Assembly: GCA_021821885.1 (NCBI GenBank)
Contig: JAKARO010000021.1
Location: forward strand, 1 to 34,402
From: Pseudomonadota bacterium
GTDB taxonomy: Bacteria > Pseudomonadota > Gammaproteobacteria > Acidithiobacillales > Acidithiobacillaceae
Direction: 5' to 3'
Length of the DNA stretch: 34,402 nucleotides
The notes beneath the pieces were generated by a model. It searched no databases and was not told the DNA's origin. It was given only the letters and a program-made list of their open reading frames with translations. A program made the translations under genes and the position numbers. Below are positions 8,632 through 17,231 of this stretch, in pieces; the first letter of the stretch is position 1, and each line of letters opens with the position of its first letter.

Positions 8632-8660
8632 TTTACCTTTTCCATATCTCCATGGATAAT
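8632..8660 (+). promoter_or_regulatory. Candidate sigma-70 promoter for the parvulin gene
   Basis: TTTACC (8632-8637) and GATAAT (8655-8660) are separated by 17 bases, matching 4/6 and 5/6 of the -35 and -10 consensus. The predicted transcription start lies around 8667, about 24 bases before the chosen ATG at 8691. That also argues against the earlier in-frame ATG at 8652, which would sit inside the promoter. Confidence 0.45.
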
Positions 8661-8690
8661 AGCCTGGAGCCATCAACTGAAGGATATCGC

Positions 8691-9467
8691 ATGAAACTTC
8701 GCACAGTCGTACTTGCCAGCCTGTTAGGCACCATTTCCCTGCCCGCCCTCGCAGCTCCGGTGGCGACTGTGAACGGCCGGTCCATTGACAGCAGCCAGGT
8801 CCAGGCGATCCTGTCCATGAGCCCTGAACTGGCCAAGGAGCCCAATGCCCGGCAGCAGGTGGTGCAGAACCTGATCAACATGGAAGTCCTCTCCCAGTAC
8901 GCAAAAAAACATGGTCTCGCCAAGTCTGCCAGCGTCCAGGAGCGCCTTGATCTTGCGAGACGGCAGATTCTGGCCGATGCGGCTGTAGGCCACTACGTCC
9001 AGACCCATCCGGTGCCACAGTCGGACATCCAGGGTGCCTACAACAAATTTGTCGCGGCCATGGGGAACCGGGAATATGAGGTTCGCCACATTCTGGTCAA
9101 AACCCGGCCTGAAGCCGAAAAAATCCTGTCGGAACTCAGGGCCGGCCAAAAATTCTCCACCTTGGCCGAAAAGGATTCCATTGACAAGGCCAGTGCTGCC
9201 CATGGGGGCGAACTGGGCTGGATTGTGCCAGGAATGGTTGTTCCACCTTTTGCCAGTGCCATTGAGAAAGCCCCGGTTGGCAAGCCGGTCGGTCCGGTCC
9301 AGACGCAGTTTGGCTACCACATCGTGGATGTCCAGGCCACACGTACCTTCAGTCCTCCGCCTCTCAGCGCCATGCAGAACCGGATTCGGGCCCAGCTCCA
9401 GCAGCAGGAAGCCGCGAAATTTGTGGCCGGCCTGCGCAGCCAGTCCAAGATCAGCATCAGCAAGTAA
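8691..9467 (+). CDS. Periplasmic parvulin-type peptidyl-prolyl isomerase
   Basis: 258 residues from ATG 8691, which has GAAGGA six bases upstream and gives a clean signal peptide ending SLPALAA. After a SurA-like helical N-part (about 22-115) comes one parvulin domain: YEVRHILVKTRPEAEKIL, then FSTLAEKDSIDKASAAHGGE, LGWIVPGMVVPPF and QTQFGYHIVDV (about 122-218), followed by a short helical tail. This is the single-domain PpiC/PrsA/SurA layout; such proteins chaperone exported or outer-membrane proteins. SurA itself usually has two parvulin domains and is longer, so I do not call it surA. The frame ends just before a strong hairpin. Confidence 0.9.
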   Translation: MKLRTVVLASLLGTISLPALAAPVATVNGRSIDSSQVQAILSMSPELAKEPNARQQVVQNLINMEVLSQYAKKHGLAKSASVQERLDLARRQILADAAVGHYVQTHPVPQSDIQGAYNKFVAAMGNREYEVRHILVKTRPEAEKILSELRAGQKFSTLAEKDSIDKASAAHGGELGWIVPGMVVPPFASAIEKAPVGKPVGPVQTQFGYHIVDVQATRTFSPPPLSAMQNRIRAQLQQQEAAKFVAGLRSQSKISISK

Positions 9468-9477
9468 AAATAAATTT

Positions 9478-9515
9478 TTCCGGACAGGGACAGATTTGCC
9501 CGTCCCTGTCCGGAA
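9478..9515 (+). terminator. Strong hairpin after the parvulin gene
   Basis: A 14-base perfect inverted repeat (TTCCGGACAGGGAC at 9478-9491 and its complement at 9502-9515) with a 10-base loop lies 10 bases after the stop codon. It is preceded by an A/T-rich stretch (AAAAATAAATTTTT) but not followed by a T-run, so it is not a textbook intrinsic terminator in either direction. It may terminate weakly, protect the 3' end of the transcript, or be a repeated intergenic element. Confidence 0.5.
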
Positions 9516-9662
9516 CCCGGAAAGAACCCCTCCCGGCATTTCTGGACAGCCTGTCACCCCCCGCAGAACACTGGGCGCCCGCACTGCCAGACCTCCGCTG
9601 GCATGCTGAAGAAAATTCTCAATTCTCCCCGTAGTTCCCCGCCCGTCCTCCCATCCACACGC

Positions 9663-9691
9663 TTGCCTCTCTTTTCTGCTAGAGCCAAAAT
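9663..9691 (+). promoter_or_regulatory. Candidate promoter for clpS-clpA
   Basis: TTGCCT (9663-9668) and CAAAAT (9686-9691) have a 17-base spacer and match 4/6 consensus bases each. The predicted start of transcription near 9698 would leave a short leader before the GTG start of clpS at 9722. Nothing else is evident in the 208-base gap 9514-9721. Confidence 0.38.
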
Positions 9692-9721
9692 GTCAGAAGG
9701 GTCAGGTTGGGGGAGTTACCC

Positions 9722-10030
9722 GTGGCAGTCCGCAAGGAACAGCATCAACCAGTTCTGGATCACGTCCATCGGCTTCAGGAACCGCACATGTACCGTGTTG
9801 TTCTCCTGAACGATGACTTTACGCCGATGGACTATGTCGTGCGTGTCCTTCAGGAATACTTCCACAAAAACCATCCGGAAGCTGTCAGCATCATGATGCA
9901 GATCCACCAGACCGGAAAAGGCGTGTGCGGCATCTACCCATTCGATCTTGCGGAAACCAAGGTTGCCCTGGTAACGGCTGATGCACGCCAGAACCAGCAT
10001 CCCCTGCAGTGCACCATGGAAAAGGAGTAA
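9722..10030 (+). CDS. clpS: ClpS adaptor of ClpA
   Basis: A 102-residue adaptor that delivers N-degron substrates to ClpAP. The core [15 protein letters not shown] is the ClpS signature (the Asn-Asp pair binds the substrate N-terminus), followed by [12 protein letters not shown]-like helix residues, the [12 protein letters not shown] segment and a conserved C-terminal strand. GTG 9722 is chosen because GGGGGAG lies six bases upstream; a TTG at 9707 would put the Shine-Dalgarno inside the gene. The stop is three bases before the clpA ATG, the usual clpS-clpA pairing. Confidence 0.95.
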   Translation: MAVRKEQHQPVLDHVHRLQEPHMYRVVLLNDDFTPMDYVVRVLQEYFHKNHPEAVSIMMQIHQTGKGVCGIYPFDLAETKVALVTADARQNQHPLQCTMEKE

Positions 10031-10033
10031 GCC

Positions 10034-12295
10034 ATGATCGACAAGGACCTGGAGCTGTCCATCAACCAGGCTTTCCAGACCGCACGCCAGTATGGGCATG
10101 AGTTTGCTTCGGTAGAACATCTGCTTCTGGCCCTTCTGGAAAACCCGAGCAGTCGCGAGGTGCTGGACGCCTGCGGTGCCGACCGCGGGCATCTCGCCAG
10201 TGAGCTGCGCGGTTTCCTCAAGAAAAAAATCCCTTCCCTTGGCGCAGCCGGAACCGTCAACAGTCAGCCTTCCATTGGTTTCCAGCGTGTCATCCAGCGT
10301 GCCCTCTATCATGTCCAGTCTGCCGGAAAGGAGACCGTCACCGGGGCCAATGTCCTGGTTGCACTTTTTGCCGAACGGGAATCTCACGCTGTCTATTTCC
10401 TGCAGAATGAACACGTGTCCCGGCTGGATATTGTCAGTTATCTTGCGCACGGCCATCGGCCGGAGGAAAGCATGGACGAACAGGAGGAGGAAACCGAAAG
10501 GGAACAGGACCGGAAGACTGGCAAGGATCCACTGCTGGCCTATACCCGCAACCTGAATGCAATGGCCCGCAGTGGCCGCCTTGACCCCCTGATTGGCCGC
10601 CACGCAGAACTCGACCGGACACTGCAGGTCCTGGCCCGGCGGCGCAAGAACAATCCTCTCTTTGTGGGCGAGCCCGGGGTCGGAAAAACTGCAATAGTTG
10701 AGGGACTGGCACATGCAATCGTTAGTGGCAGGGTTCCAGATCTTCTTGGAAATTCGACCATTTACTCCCTGGATATGGGAGCCCTTATTGCAGGTTCACG
10801 TTACCGCGGTGATTTTGAGGAACGCCTCAAATCCGTCCTGAAAGCACTCCGCCGTCACCCGCAAAGCATCCTCTTCATCGACGAAATTCATACACTTATT
10901 GGTGCAGGTGCTGCCTCAGGTGGAGCCATGGACGCCTCAAACCTGCTCAAGCCCGCACTGGCGTCAGGGGAAATCCGGTGCATTGGGGCGACCACTTACC
11001 AGGAATACCGGCAGTATTTTGAGAAAGACCGCGCCCTAAGCCGGCGCTTCCAGAAGATTGATGTACCGGAGCCCAGCAGCGAGGAAAGCCTGCTGGTGCT
11101 GCGCGGCCTGAAAAGCCAGTTTGAGCGGCACCATCACCTGCGCTATACGGACGCCGCCCTCCGCGCCGCCGTTGAACTTTCCGTAAAACACATTCACGAC
11201 CGGCACCTGCCGGACAAGGCAATTGACATTATTGATGAGGTGGGGGCCGCGCAGGCGCTGCTTCCGCCCTCGAAAAGAAAAAAGACGGTTGGCATTCGCG
11301 AAATTGAGGACATGGTAGCCAGAATCGCAAGGATTCCAGGGAAACATGTCTCTCTTGACGACCGGAGTGCCCTGAAAAATCTGGAACGGGATCTTGGTCT
11401 GGTAATTTTCGGCCAGGATGCCGCGATCCGCGAATTAAGTGCCGCAATCAAGATGTCCCGGGCCGGCCTGCGAAACCAGGAAAAACCGGTAGGGTGCTTC
11501 CTGTTCTCCGGTCCCACCGGTGTGGGAAAAACCGAACTGGCCAGACAGCTTGCCCATCTTCTGGGCATTCCCCTGCTCCGCTTCGACATGAGCGAATATC
11601 TGGAACGGCACGCTGTCTCCCGGCTGATTGGCGCCCCACCTGGATATGTGGGGTATGACCAGTCCGGTCTGCTCGCGGAAGCCGTCATCAAGAATCCCCA
11701 CGCGGTCCTCCTCCTGGATGAAATTGAGAAAGCTCATCCCGATATTTACAGCATCCTGCTACAGGTCATGGATCATGGGAAACTTACGGATGCCAGCGGG
11801 CGGCAGGTAGATTTCCGTCACATTATCCTTGTAATGACCACCAATGCAGGCGCTGGAGATCACGACAGGGCAGCGATTGGATTTGTCCGGCAGGATGGGG
11901 CGCGCGGCCGGGAAATGGAAAGTATCCGTCGGGTCTTTACTCCAGAATTCCGCAACCGTCTGGATGCCATTGTGCCTTTCTCACCCCTGAGCCGGGAAAA
12001 CATTCTTCATGTGGTCGACAAGTTTCTGATGGAACTGGATGAACAGCTTCTGCAGAAAGGTTACAGCCTGGAAGTTGCACCTGTCCTGCGGAACTGGCTG
12101 GCAGAGCGGGGGTATGATCCCCAGATGGGGGCCCGGCCCATGGCGCTGGTGATCCAGGAAGAAATCAAAAAACCACTGGCCGAGCACATCCTGTTTGGTG
12201 ATCTTCCGCGGGGAACCCGGATCGTGGCAGATCTGGCAGGTGGAAAGGTGGAAATCCGCCTGCCAGATACCGTCCCGGCGCCTTCCCCAGGCTAG
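10034..12295 (+). CDS. clpA: ATP-dependent Clp protease ATPase subunit ClpA
   Basis: A 753-residue AAA+ unfoldase that feeds proteins to ClpP. It has an N-terminal double Clp-N domain (1-140, [15 protein letters not shown]...), a first ATPase with Walker A GEPGVGKT (about 213-220) and Walker [11 protein letters not shown], and a second ATPase with GPTGVGKTE (about 493-501), Walker [12 protein letters not shown] and sensor TTNAGA. It lacks the long ClpB middle coiled coil, which fixes it as ClpA. The ATG has AAGGAG upstream, inside the clpS stop region. Its stop overlaps the stop of the convergent orphan gene in a shared palindromic CTAG. No clpP is in the window. Confidence 0.97.
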   Translation: MIDKDLELSINQAFQTARQYGHEFASVEHLLLALLENPSSREVLDACGADRGHLASELRGFLKKKIPSLGAAGTVNSQPSIGFQRVIQRALYHVQSAGKETVTGANVLVALFAERESHAVYFLQNEHVSRLDIVSYLAHGHRPEESMDEQEEETEREQDRKTGKDPLLAYTRNLNAMARSGRLDPLIGRHAELDRTLQVLARRRKNNPLFVGEPGVGKTAIVEGLAHAIVSGRVPDLLGNSTIYSLDMGALIAGSRYRGDFEERLKSVLKALRRHPQSILFIDEIHTLIGAGAASGGAMDASNLLKPALASGEIRCIGATTYQEYRQYFEKDRALSRRFQKIDVPEPSSEESLLVLRGLKSQFERHHHLRYTDAALRAAVELSVKHIHDRHLPDKAIDIIDEVGAAQALLPPSKRKKTVGIREIEDMVARIARIPGKHVSLDDRSALKNLERDLGLVIFGQDAAIRELSAAIKMSRAGLRNQEKPVGCFLFSGPTGVGKTELARQLAHLLGIPLLRFDMSEYLERHAVSRLIGAPPGYVGYDQSGLLAEAVIKNPHAVLLLDEIEKAHPDIYSILLQVMDHGKLTDASGRQVDFRHIILVMTTNAGAGDHDRAAIGFVRQDGARGREMESIRRVFTPEFRNRLDAIVPFSPLSRENILHVVDKFLMELDEQLLQKGYSLEVAPVLRNWLAERGYDPQMGARPMALVIQEEIKKPLAEHILFGDLPRGTRIVADLAGGKVEIRLPDTVPAPSPG

Positions 12296-12669
12296 CGCTG
12301 CCAGAGGGGTGCCAGAAGCCGGGCGGAAGGTACCAGTTCCAGGATGGCTCCGGGAATTTCCAGAGTCAGTCCCGGCCGGGGGCGGATGCTCACCCAAAGC
12401 AGGGTAGTCCGAAGATTGAGATCGGCAAAAACCACCCAGGAGCGGTAGTGGTGCAGAACCCTGCCAATGTGCATGAGTGTTTCCTCCATTCTCCAGGGAG
12501 CCCGGCTACGCAGATCCGGGAAAACCATCTGGAAATCAGAGAGCCGCTGGCCGTGTTCATCGCGGGCGGGCACCCGCTGCCAGAGCGGGACACCTGCTTC
12601 ATACTGGTCCAGGATGGAGGACACCAGATCTGCCCCGGCGGCTGGCAGGGGGAGGGGAAAAGAGGCCAT
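12292..12669 (-). CDS. Conserved-looking hypothetical protein
   Basis: 125 residues from ATG 12667-12669, supported by GGAGGAA seven bases upstream. I do not recognise a family. It has no signal peptide or clear membrane span. It contains an acidic/aromatic start (SSILDQYEAGVPLWQRVPAR), a central MEETLMHIGRVLHHYRSWVVF helix and a strand-rich C-terminus (TTLLWVSIRPRPGLTLEI). It is transcribed towards clpA and shares its stop bases with it, and away from the DUF72 gene. The excellent ribosome-binding site and tight packing argue that it is a real gene. A longer start near 12768 is open but would overlap the divergent neighbour's leader. Confidence 0.68.
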   Translation of the reverse strand: MASFPLPLPAAGADLVSSILDQYEAGVPLWQRVPARDEHGQRLSDFQMVFPDLRSRAPWRMEETLMHIGRVLHHYRSWVVFADLNLRTTLLWVSIRPRPGLTLEIPGAILELVPSARLLAPLWQR

Positions 12670-12769
12670 AGGCAGGTTCCTCCATGCTGGGATTCCGGCC
12701 GGTTTCGGTTTCCTGCCCGGTGGCACCGCCCATGGCAGCCCCTCCGATCCGGGCCAATGCAAGCACAAT

Positions 12770-13531
12770 ATGCCTGAAATCAGCGGCCATAGAAACTGTC
12801 CAGCCTGCTACATCGGCTGCTCTGGATGGTACTATCCCGGCTGGCGCAATGTGTTTTACCCCCTGGAACTCCCCCCGTCCCGCTGGCTGGAGTTCTACGC
12901 GGAACATTTCGATACGGTGGAGATCAACAGCAGTTTCTACCGTCTCCCCAGCGAAACGTCCGTAGCCCACTGGGAAAAAAGCACTTCGGACCGTTTCGTC
13001 TTTTCTCCAAAAGCCAGCCGCTACCTGACCCACATGAACAAGCTGCAGGATTCCGGGACCGGACTGGCCCGGTTCCCCGAACGTTTCAGGTCTCTTGGAA
13101 AAAAGCTGGGGCCCGTTCTTTTCCAGCTGCCACCCTGCTGGGGACAAAATGCCGGACGCCTGGAACGCTTCCTGCGGGCATTGCCTTCGGGCCATCGCTA
13201 TGCCTTCGAAATGCGTGATTCCAGCTGGCACCATCCCAGGATCTATAATCTGCCAGAAGCTTACGGCGCGGCTTTCTGCATATTTGATCTCGCCGGATTC
13301 CACTCCCCCGCGATCCTTACCGCCGAATTTGCCTATATCCGCCTGCACGGGCCAGATTCCACACCCTATACCGGCAGCTACAGTAACGCCTGTCTTGAGG
13401 AGTGGGGTGAACGCATCCTGAACTGGCAGAACATCCGGGCCATCTATATCTATTTTAACAATGACCAGGGTGCCTGCTCGGCCCGGAACGCCAAAACCCT
13501 AAAGAAGATCCTGTCCCCCCGGCTTCCCTGA
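12770..13531 (+). CDS. DUF72 family protein (YecE-like)
   Basis: 253 residues. The N-terminal YIGCSGWYYPGWRNVFYP, then EFYAEHFDTVEINSSFYRLP, FVFSPKASRYLTHMNKL, LGPVLFQLPP, AFEMRDSSWH and IRLHGPD are the ordered motifs of DUF72, a TIM-barrel family of unknown function. The ATG at 12770 is chosen because homology begins about 13 residues later and the length then equals the family norm; the ribosome-binding site is weak. An open frame continues upstream to 12467 but that part is antisense to the orphan gene. It is divergent from the orphan gene (100-base gap) and convergent with ppa (54-base gap, no clear terminator). Confidence 0.9.
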   Translation: MPEISGHRNCPACYIGCSGWYYPGWRNVFYPLELPPSRWLEFYAEHFDTVEINSSFYRLPSETSVAHWEKSTSDRFVFSPKASRYLTHMNKLQDSGTGLARFPERFRSLGKKLGPVLFQLPPCWGQNAGRLERFLRALPSGHRYAFEMRDSSWHHPRIYNLPEAYGAAFCIFDLAGFHSPAILTAEFAYIRLHGPDSTPYTGSYSNACLEEWGERILNWQNIRAIYIYFNNDQGACSARNAKTLKKILSPRLP

Positions 13532-13585
13532 TTCCAGGATGCGACCCGCTTCAGAACAGGGGAGGATGGCAAGTACTTTCTGTTG

Positions 13586-14110
13586 TCATCCCTGGTAGCG
13601 GGACACGTCTTTCAGAATAATTTCCCTGGCAGCTTCGGCACCAGCCCACTCCCGGACTTTTACCCACTTTCCGGGTTCCAGATCCTTGTAGTGCTCAAAA
13701 AAATGCCGGATCTGGTCACGCAGGGAAGCCGGCAGATCCTGAATATCCCGGACTTCTCCATAGCCGGCCGCCAGTTTGTCGTGGGGTACGGCCACAATTT
13801 TCGCATCGGTCCCACTTTCATCTTCCATCAGCAGTACGCCGATGGGCCTGGCCCGCAGGACCACCCCCGGGGCCACCGGCTGGGGAGCGACAACCAGCAC
13901 ATCGGTAGGATCGCCATCTTCAGAAAGTGTAGCCGGGATAAAACCATAGTTCAGGGGATAATGCATCGCCGTAAAGAGAAAACGGTCCACAAACACTGCG
14001 CCCGAATCCTTGTCCAGCTCATACTTGATACTGGATCCTTGGGGAATCTCGATGACGACATAAAGGTCATCGGGCAGTGCCTTTCCGGCCGGGATGTGCT
14101 TGAGATCCAT
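13586..14110 (-). CDS. ppa: Inorganic pyrophosphatase, family I
   Basis: Hydrolyses pyrophosphate to phosphate in the cytoplasm, pulling biosynthetic reactions forward. The 174-residue length and the metal motif DGDPTDVLV, with Asp65, Asp67 and Asp70, match E. coli Ppa, as do the upstream YELDKDSG and [16 protein letters not shown] segments. The ATG has AAGGAG eight bases upstream inside the end of kdsB, with only two bases between the genes, so it is the last gene of the envelope operon. Position after kdsB makes sense because KdsB (CMP-Kdo synthesis) releases pyrophosphate; that link is inference. Confidence 0.97.
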   Translation of the reverse strand: MDLKHIPAGKALPDDLYVVIEIPQGSSIKYELDKDSGAVFVDRFLFTAMHYPLNYGFIPATLSEDGDPTDVLVVAPQPVAPGVVLRARPIGVLLMEDESGTDAKIVAVPHDKLAAGYGEVRDIQDLPASLRDQIRHFFEHYKDLEPGKWVKVREWAGAEAAREIILKDVSRYQG

Positions 14111-14112
14111 AA

Positions 14113-14895
14113 TTACCGCTCCTTGGTTTCAACCTGACTGAAAAAAACCTGCATGCGCACCAGATCTTCCGGTGTATCCACTCCTGCCATGGGGGTCTGT
14201 TCTGCCAGAAACACCCGGATCCGCTGCCCACGCTGGAGTATACGCAGCTGCTCGAGGGATTCCATCTTCTCCAGCGCGCCGGCCGGCCACGAGGCGTACT
14301 CCTGCAGAAAGGCATTCCGATAGGCATAAAGTCCGAGATGGCGGAAATGGGCATTTTCCTGTACTGGTACAGGCCCTTCCTTCAGTGGATAGGAATCCCG
14401 GCTCCAGGGAACCGGTGCCCTGGAAAAATACAGGGCGTCCCCCCTGTCGTCCATAACCACCTTGACCACACCGGGATCACACAGCTCCGCCCAGGTTCGT
14501 ATGGGTACGGCAGCAGTCGCCACGTTCGTGCCCGCATCTGCGCTATCAAGCATTTTGGCAACTGCCCGGACCAGCTCCGGCCGCATGGCTGGCTCGTCCC
14601 CCTGCAGGTTGACAATAATTTCTTCCGGAGACAGGGACAGAAGAGTGGCTGCTTCCGCCAGCCGCTCACTGCCGCAGAGATGTCCGGCACCGGTAAGTAT
14701 GGCTTCACCACCAAAAGCAAGTACGGTTTCCACAATCCGCGGCTCGTCGGCAGCCACAACCACCCGGCCCGCTCCACTCTCTATGGCACGCCGGCGTACA
14801 TGCTCGATCATGGGTATCCCCGCAAGGGGGAGAAGCACTTTCCCCGGCAGGCGTGAGGAGGCAAAACGGGCAGGGATAAGAACCGTAAAGTTCAC
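14113..14895 (-). CDS. kdsB: 3-deoxy-manno-octulosonate cytidylyltransferase
   Basis: Activates Kdo with CTP to CMP-Kdo for the lipopolysaccharide inner core. The 260-residue length fits. Motifs: [17 protein letters not shown] at the N-terminus (nucleotide loop), [25 protein letters not shown]-type segment ([14 protein letters not shown]), [12 protein letters not shown] and the C-terminal [10 protein letters not shown]. It begins with GTG and overlaps the preceding Trm112-like gene by GTGA. The usual TGTDRLAEA region reads [12 protein letters not shown] here, a mild divergence. Confidence 0.96.
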   Translation of the reverse strand: MNFTVLIPARFASSRLPGKVLLPLAGIPMIEHVRRRAIESGAGRVVVAADEPRIVETVLAFGGEAILTGAGHLCGSERLAEAATLLSLSPEEIIVNLQGDEPAMRPELVRAVAKMLDSADAGTNVATAAVPIRTWAELCDPGVVKVVMDDRGDALYFSRAPVPWSRDSYPLKEGPVPVQENAHFRHLGLYAYRNAFLQEYASWPAGALEKMESLEQLRILQRGQRIRVFLAEQTPMAGVDTPEDLVRMQVFFSQVETKER

Positions 14896-15074
14896 GGCTC
14901 TTTCTCTCCATAGGATTCTGCCTCATCCAGAAGCAGGACAGGGATGTCCTCGCGGACGGGAAAACGCAGCCGGCACCGCTCGCAGCACAGGGAAAGTCTC
15001 CCGTCACAGGGATGGAGGGGGCCCTTGCACCTGGGGCAGGCCAGAAGATCCAGGAGACGTCGGTCAATGGTCAT
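14892..15074 (-). CDS. Trm112-family zinc-ribbon protein (YcaR-like)
   Basis: A 60-residue protein, the same length as E. coli YcaR. Two cysteine pairs, LACPRCKGPL and LCCERCRLRFPV, form the likely zinc site, and the PVREDIPVLLLDEA tail is typical of the family. Start ATG 15072-15074 is preferred (GGAGAG upstream); a longer start at 15095 would lie deeper in lpxK. It overlaps lpxK by 11 bases and kdsB by GTGA, the conserved lpxK-ycaR-kdsB order. Trm112 proteins act as small partners or stabilisers of methyltransferases in other organisms; the bacterial role is unsettled. Confidence 0.92.
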   Translation of the reverse strand: MTIDRRLLDLLACPRCKGPLHPCDGRLSLCCERCRLRFPVREDIPVLLLDEAESYGEKEP

Positions 15075-16083
15075 GCATTTCTCTCCATGCGGCAAGATGC
15101 CGGTCCATCCAGTTCCAGAAACCAGGTTCGATTTCCATGCCGATATTTACAACCCAGCAGTCCCGGATATCGGGGAATGACCGGCATTTTACGGCATCCT
15201 TCGCGGTCATGACGAGTGGACGGGGGATGGCTGCAAGATCTTCAGGGCGGAAACGGTAATGGTCCGGAAAAGCATGGAGCACTACCTGCGCCCCCAGACT
15301 TTCCAGCAGGGCCTGAAAACGTTCTGGACGGGCAATACCGGTCACGGCATGAAGCCGCACCCCCCTGAGGCTGGAAAGCGGCCATGTCTGGCCGCCCCCG
15401 CCAAGTGCCGTACAGGATTGAGGGCATATGGCAAAGCCGAAAACAGGCTGCCGTGCATCGGTTATCCAGGGCGTCTCGCCAGCGGCCCCGTCATACAGGA
15501 GGGCATCGGCATAGGACACGGCACTGGCCGGTTCACGCAGCGGCCCAGCGGGAAGACAACGGCCGTTGCCAAAGGGACGTGCGCCCTGCAGCAACAGAAG
15601 ACGCAGATGGGGAGCAAGGGCAAGATGCTGGAAACCATCGTCCAGCACCGCCACGTCATGACCGCCAAGGGCGGCAGCCGCAATCGCATCCAGACGGCGT
15701 CTTCCGAGATAGACTGGAGCCAGCTGGCGGAGAAGCAGTGGCTCATCTCCTGCCCGGTCCGGGGAATCATCCAGCTGGACGGCATACGGTTCCCGGGGAG
15801 GATGGGCGCCATACCCCCGGCTGACCAGTGCCGGCGCCCAGCCGCGATCCCGGAGGTACTGGACGATGGCCAGGCTTGCAGGAGTTTTGGCGCTTCCTCC
15901 GACACCCAGGTTACCCACAACAATACTGGGTATCGCTCCCTGAGTCCCATGACAGTGCTGTCTGCGCCAGCGGCCGGCAGCACAGAACAGGGTGCCCAAA
16001 GGAACCAGGGCATCCGCCCATGCCCCACCGCCATACCACTGGCACTCCAGCGCCCTGCGCCATCGCCCCCAGACCCCTCTCAC
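15064..16083 (-). CDS. lpxK: Tetraacyldisaccharide 4'-kinase
   Basis: Phosphorylates the 4' position of the lipid A disaccharide at the inner membrane (Raetz pathway). 339 residues with an N-terminal membrane-associated helix, IPSIVVGNLGVGGSAKTPA (P-loop), LVSRGYGA, DEPLLL, VLDDGFQHLAL (148-158) and a C-terminal FPDHYRF segment. The P-loop reads GVGGSAKTP where the usual form is GGxGKTP: a glycine is replaced by Ala65. The start is GTG sharing GTGA with the upstream transferase gene. Confidence 0.94.
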   Translation of the reverse strand: MRGVWGRWRRALECQWYGGGAWADALVPLGTLFCAAGRWRRQHCHGTQGAIPSIVVGNLGVGGSAKTPASLAIVQYLRDRGWAPALVSRGYGAHPPREPYAVQLDDSPDRAGDEPLLLRQLAPVYLGRRRLDAIAAAALGGHDVAVLDDGFQHLALAPHLRLLLLQGARPFGNGRCLPAGPLREPASAVSYADALLYDGAAGETPWITDARQPVFGFAICPQSCTALGGGGQTWPLSSLRGVRLHAVTGIARPERFQALLESLGAQVVLHAFPDHYRFRPEDLAAIPRPLVMTAKDAVKCRSFPDIRDCWVVNIGMEIEPGFWNWMDRHLAAWREMHDH

Positions 16084-17231
16084 CAGTCGAAAACCCGCTG
16101 GAGAAATTCTGGCAGACGGTCGCCCGCTTCCCGGCGCGCCTGCCAGAAAAGACGCCGGTACTCGTCACCCTGCTGCCGCCCTGCCATCGGGTCCGCCAGA
16201 ACATTTTCCCACCACTGCATGATGGCTGCAGGTCCGGAAAGAACCGGCACCCGTGCCTCCGCCCGGATTTCCATGGGGAGATCCCACGCAAGGCCAGACT
16301 CGGCACTAAGAGGATGCCCACTGGCAAATACCTGCCAGAGCAGGGATACTTCCCCGCCCTGCAGATGGATTGCGTCGGCGGAAGCAGACAGGGCTGGATG
16401 CCATCGCGTCTCATCCACACACACCACGCTGCCCGGGGGAAGTATCTGACGGTCCCATCGGGAAAGCCGGGGGAGGGCCTCCGGTGCACCAGCCCCCTCC
16501 AGAAAAAGCAGCGACCTCCCACCGGCTTTCCATTTCCGCCAGGCAGAAAGCCAGGAAGGCCAGTCTGCGGGGCCCAGACCGGTCACCCAGAAAAGACTGT
16601 CGCCGTGGCTTCCCATGACCAGATTCCGGAAATTTGGCTCTACCTGGGCAATGGTCACCAGTGTCTGGAAATCCACCGGAGGAAGCAGGCGCTCACCCAG
16701 TCCAAGCACGTCCCATCCGGCGTACTGGCGGAGCCCCCTGGGATAGACAGCTTCCCAGATACCCGCAAGGGCTCCAGGGCCTGGCGCACACCCCATGGCA
16801 ACGGCGGGAATTCTCCGCTGGCCAAGAAGCCGCTGCAATGGTTGTGGTGCCGGCTGGCCCAGCGCCAGGTAACGGAACGGCTGCAGTCGTTCCAGGGTTT
16901 TTTTCAGGGCCAGCGGATGGGCACAGGGTCCAAATCCATAGCCCAAACGGGCAATGCCATGTGCGGCACCGGGGAAAATATCGGAAAACTCTTGCTCAAA
17001 CGTCAGGATCATGCGCAGGTCGCGCCGCCTGTCACTGATCGCCCGTGCCAGATCGGTCCCGAGATGAAGGTCACCTGGACGGGAAAAACCCTGCATCCAC
17101 AAGACTGGTCCCCGCTCACCAGGAACCCTGAGCCAGCCCCAGCGCGCATTCGCCCGATCCCGGCGTCCGGCACGCATATCCCTCCAGCTGGCCCAACGCC
17201 CCCGCCAGTAACTGCTCCCGTAGTAACTCAC
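16080..17231 (-). CDS. Divergent GT30/KdtA-like glycosyltransferase
   Basis: 383 residues from GTG 17229-17231, which overlaps the DUF374 gene by GTGA. The frame stays open upstream to 17486, but that part is antisense-style overlap with DUF374. The fold order resembles WaaA/KdtA: an N-terminal GDLHLGTDLARAI stretch where KdtA has GEVxAAxPLIRxL, a C-terminal half with a LWQVFASGHPL segment, VPVLSGPAAIMQWWENVL and a closing helix. Hallmarks of active KdtA are missing or altered: the catalytic Glu of SVGE appears as Asp, and the METELWPN motif is not recognisable. Length is slightly below the 420-residue norm. Context (next to lpxK and kdsB) supports a lipopolysaccharide role. It may be an unusual Kdo transferase, a transferase for another sugar, or a non-catalytic relative. 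Confidence 0.55.
   Translation of the reverse strand: MSYYGSSYWRGRWASWRDMRAGRRDRANARWGWLRVPGERGPVLWMQGFSRPGDLHLGTDLARAISDRRRDLRMILTFEQEFSDIFPGAAHGIARLGYGFGPCAHPLALKKTLERLQPFRYLALGQPAPQPLQRLLGQRRIPAVAMGCAPGPGALAGIWEAVYPRGLRQYAGWDVLGLGERLLPPVDFQTLVTIAQVEPNFRNLVMGSHGDSLFWVTGLGPADWPSWLSAWRKWKAGGRSLLFLEGAGAPEALPRLSRWDRQILPPGSVVCVDETRWHPALSASADAIHLQGGEVSLLWQVFASGHPLSAESGLAWDLPMEIRAEARVPVLSGPAAIMQWWENVLADPMAGRQQGDEYRRLFWQARREAGDRLPEFLQRVFDW

Noticed and set aside
9514-9721. tRNA or small RNA gene in the clpS upstream gap
   Set aside because: No cloverleaf, TPsiC-like box or CCA end; only a weak promoter is seen.
12467-12769. N-terminal extension of the DUF72 protein
   Set aside because: The extension is antisense to the orphan gene, has no DUF72 homology and is compositionally unlike the rest.
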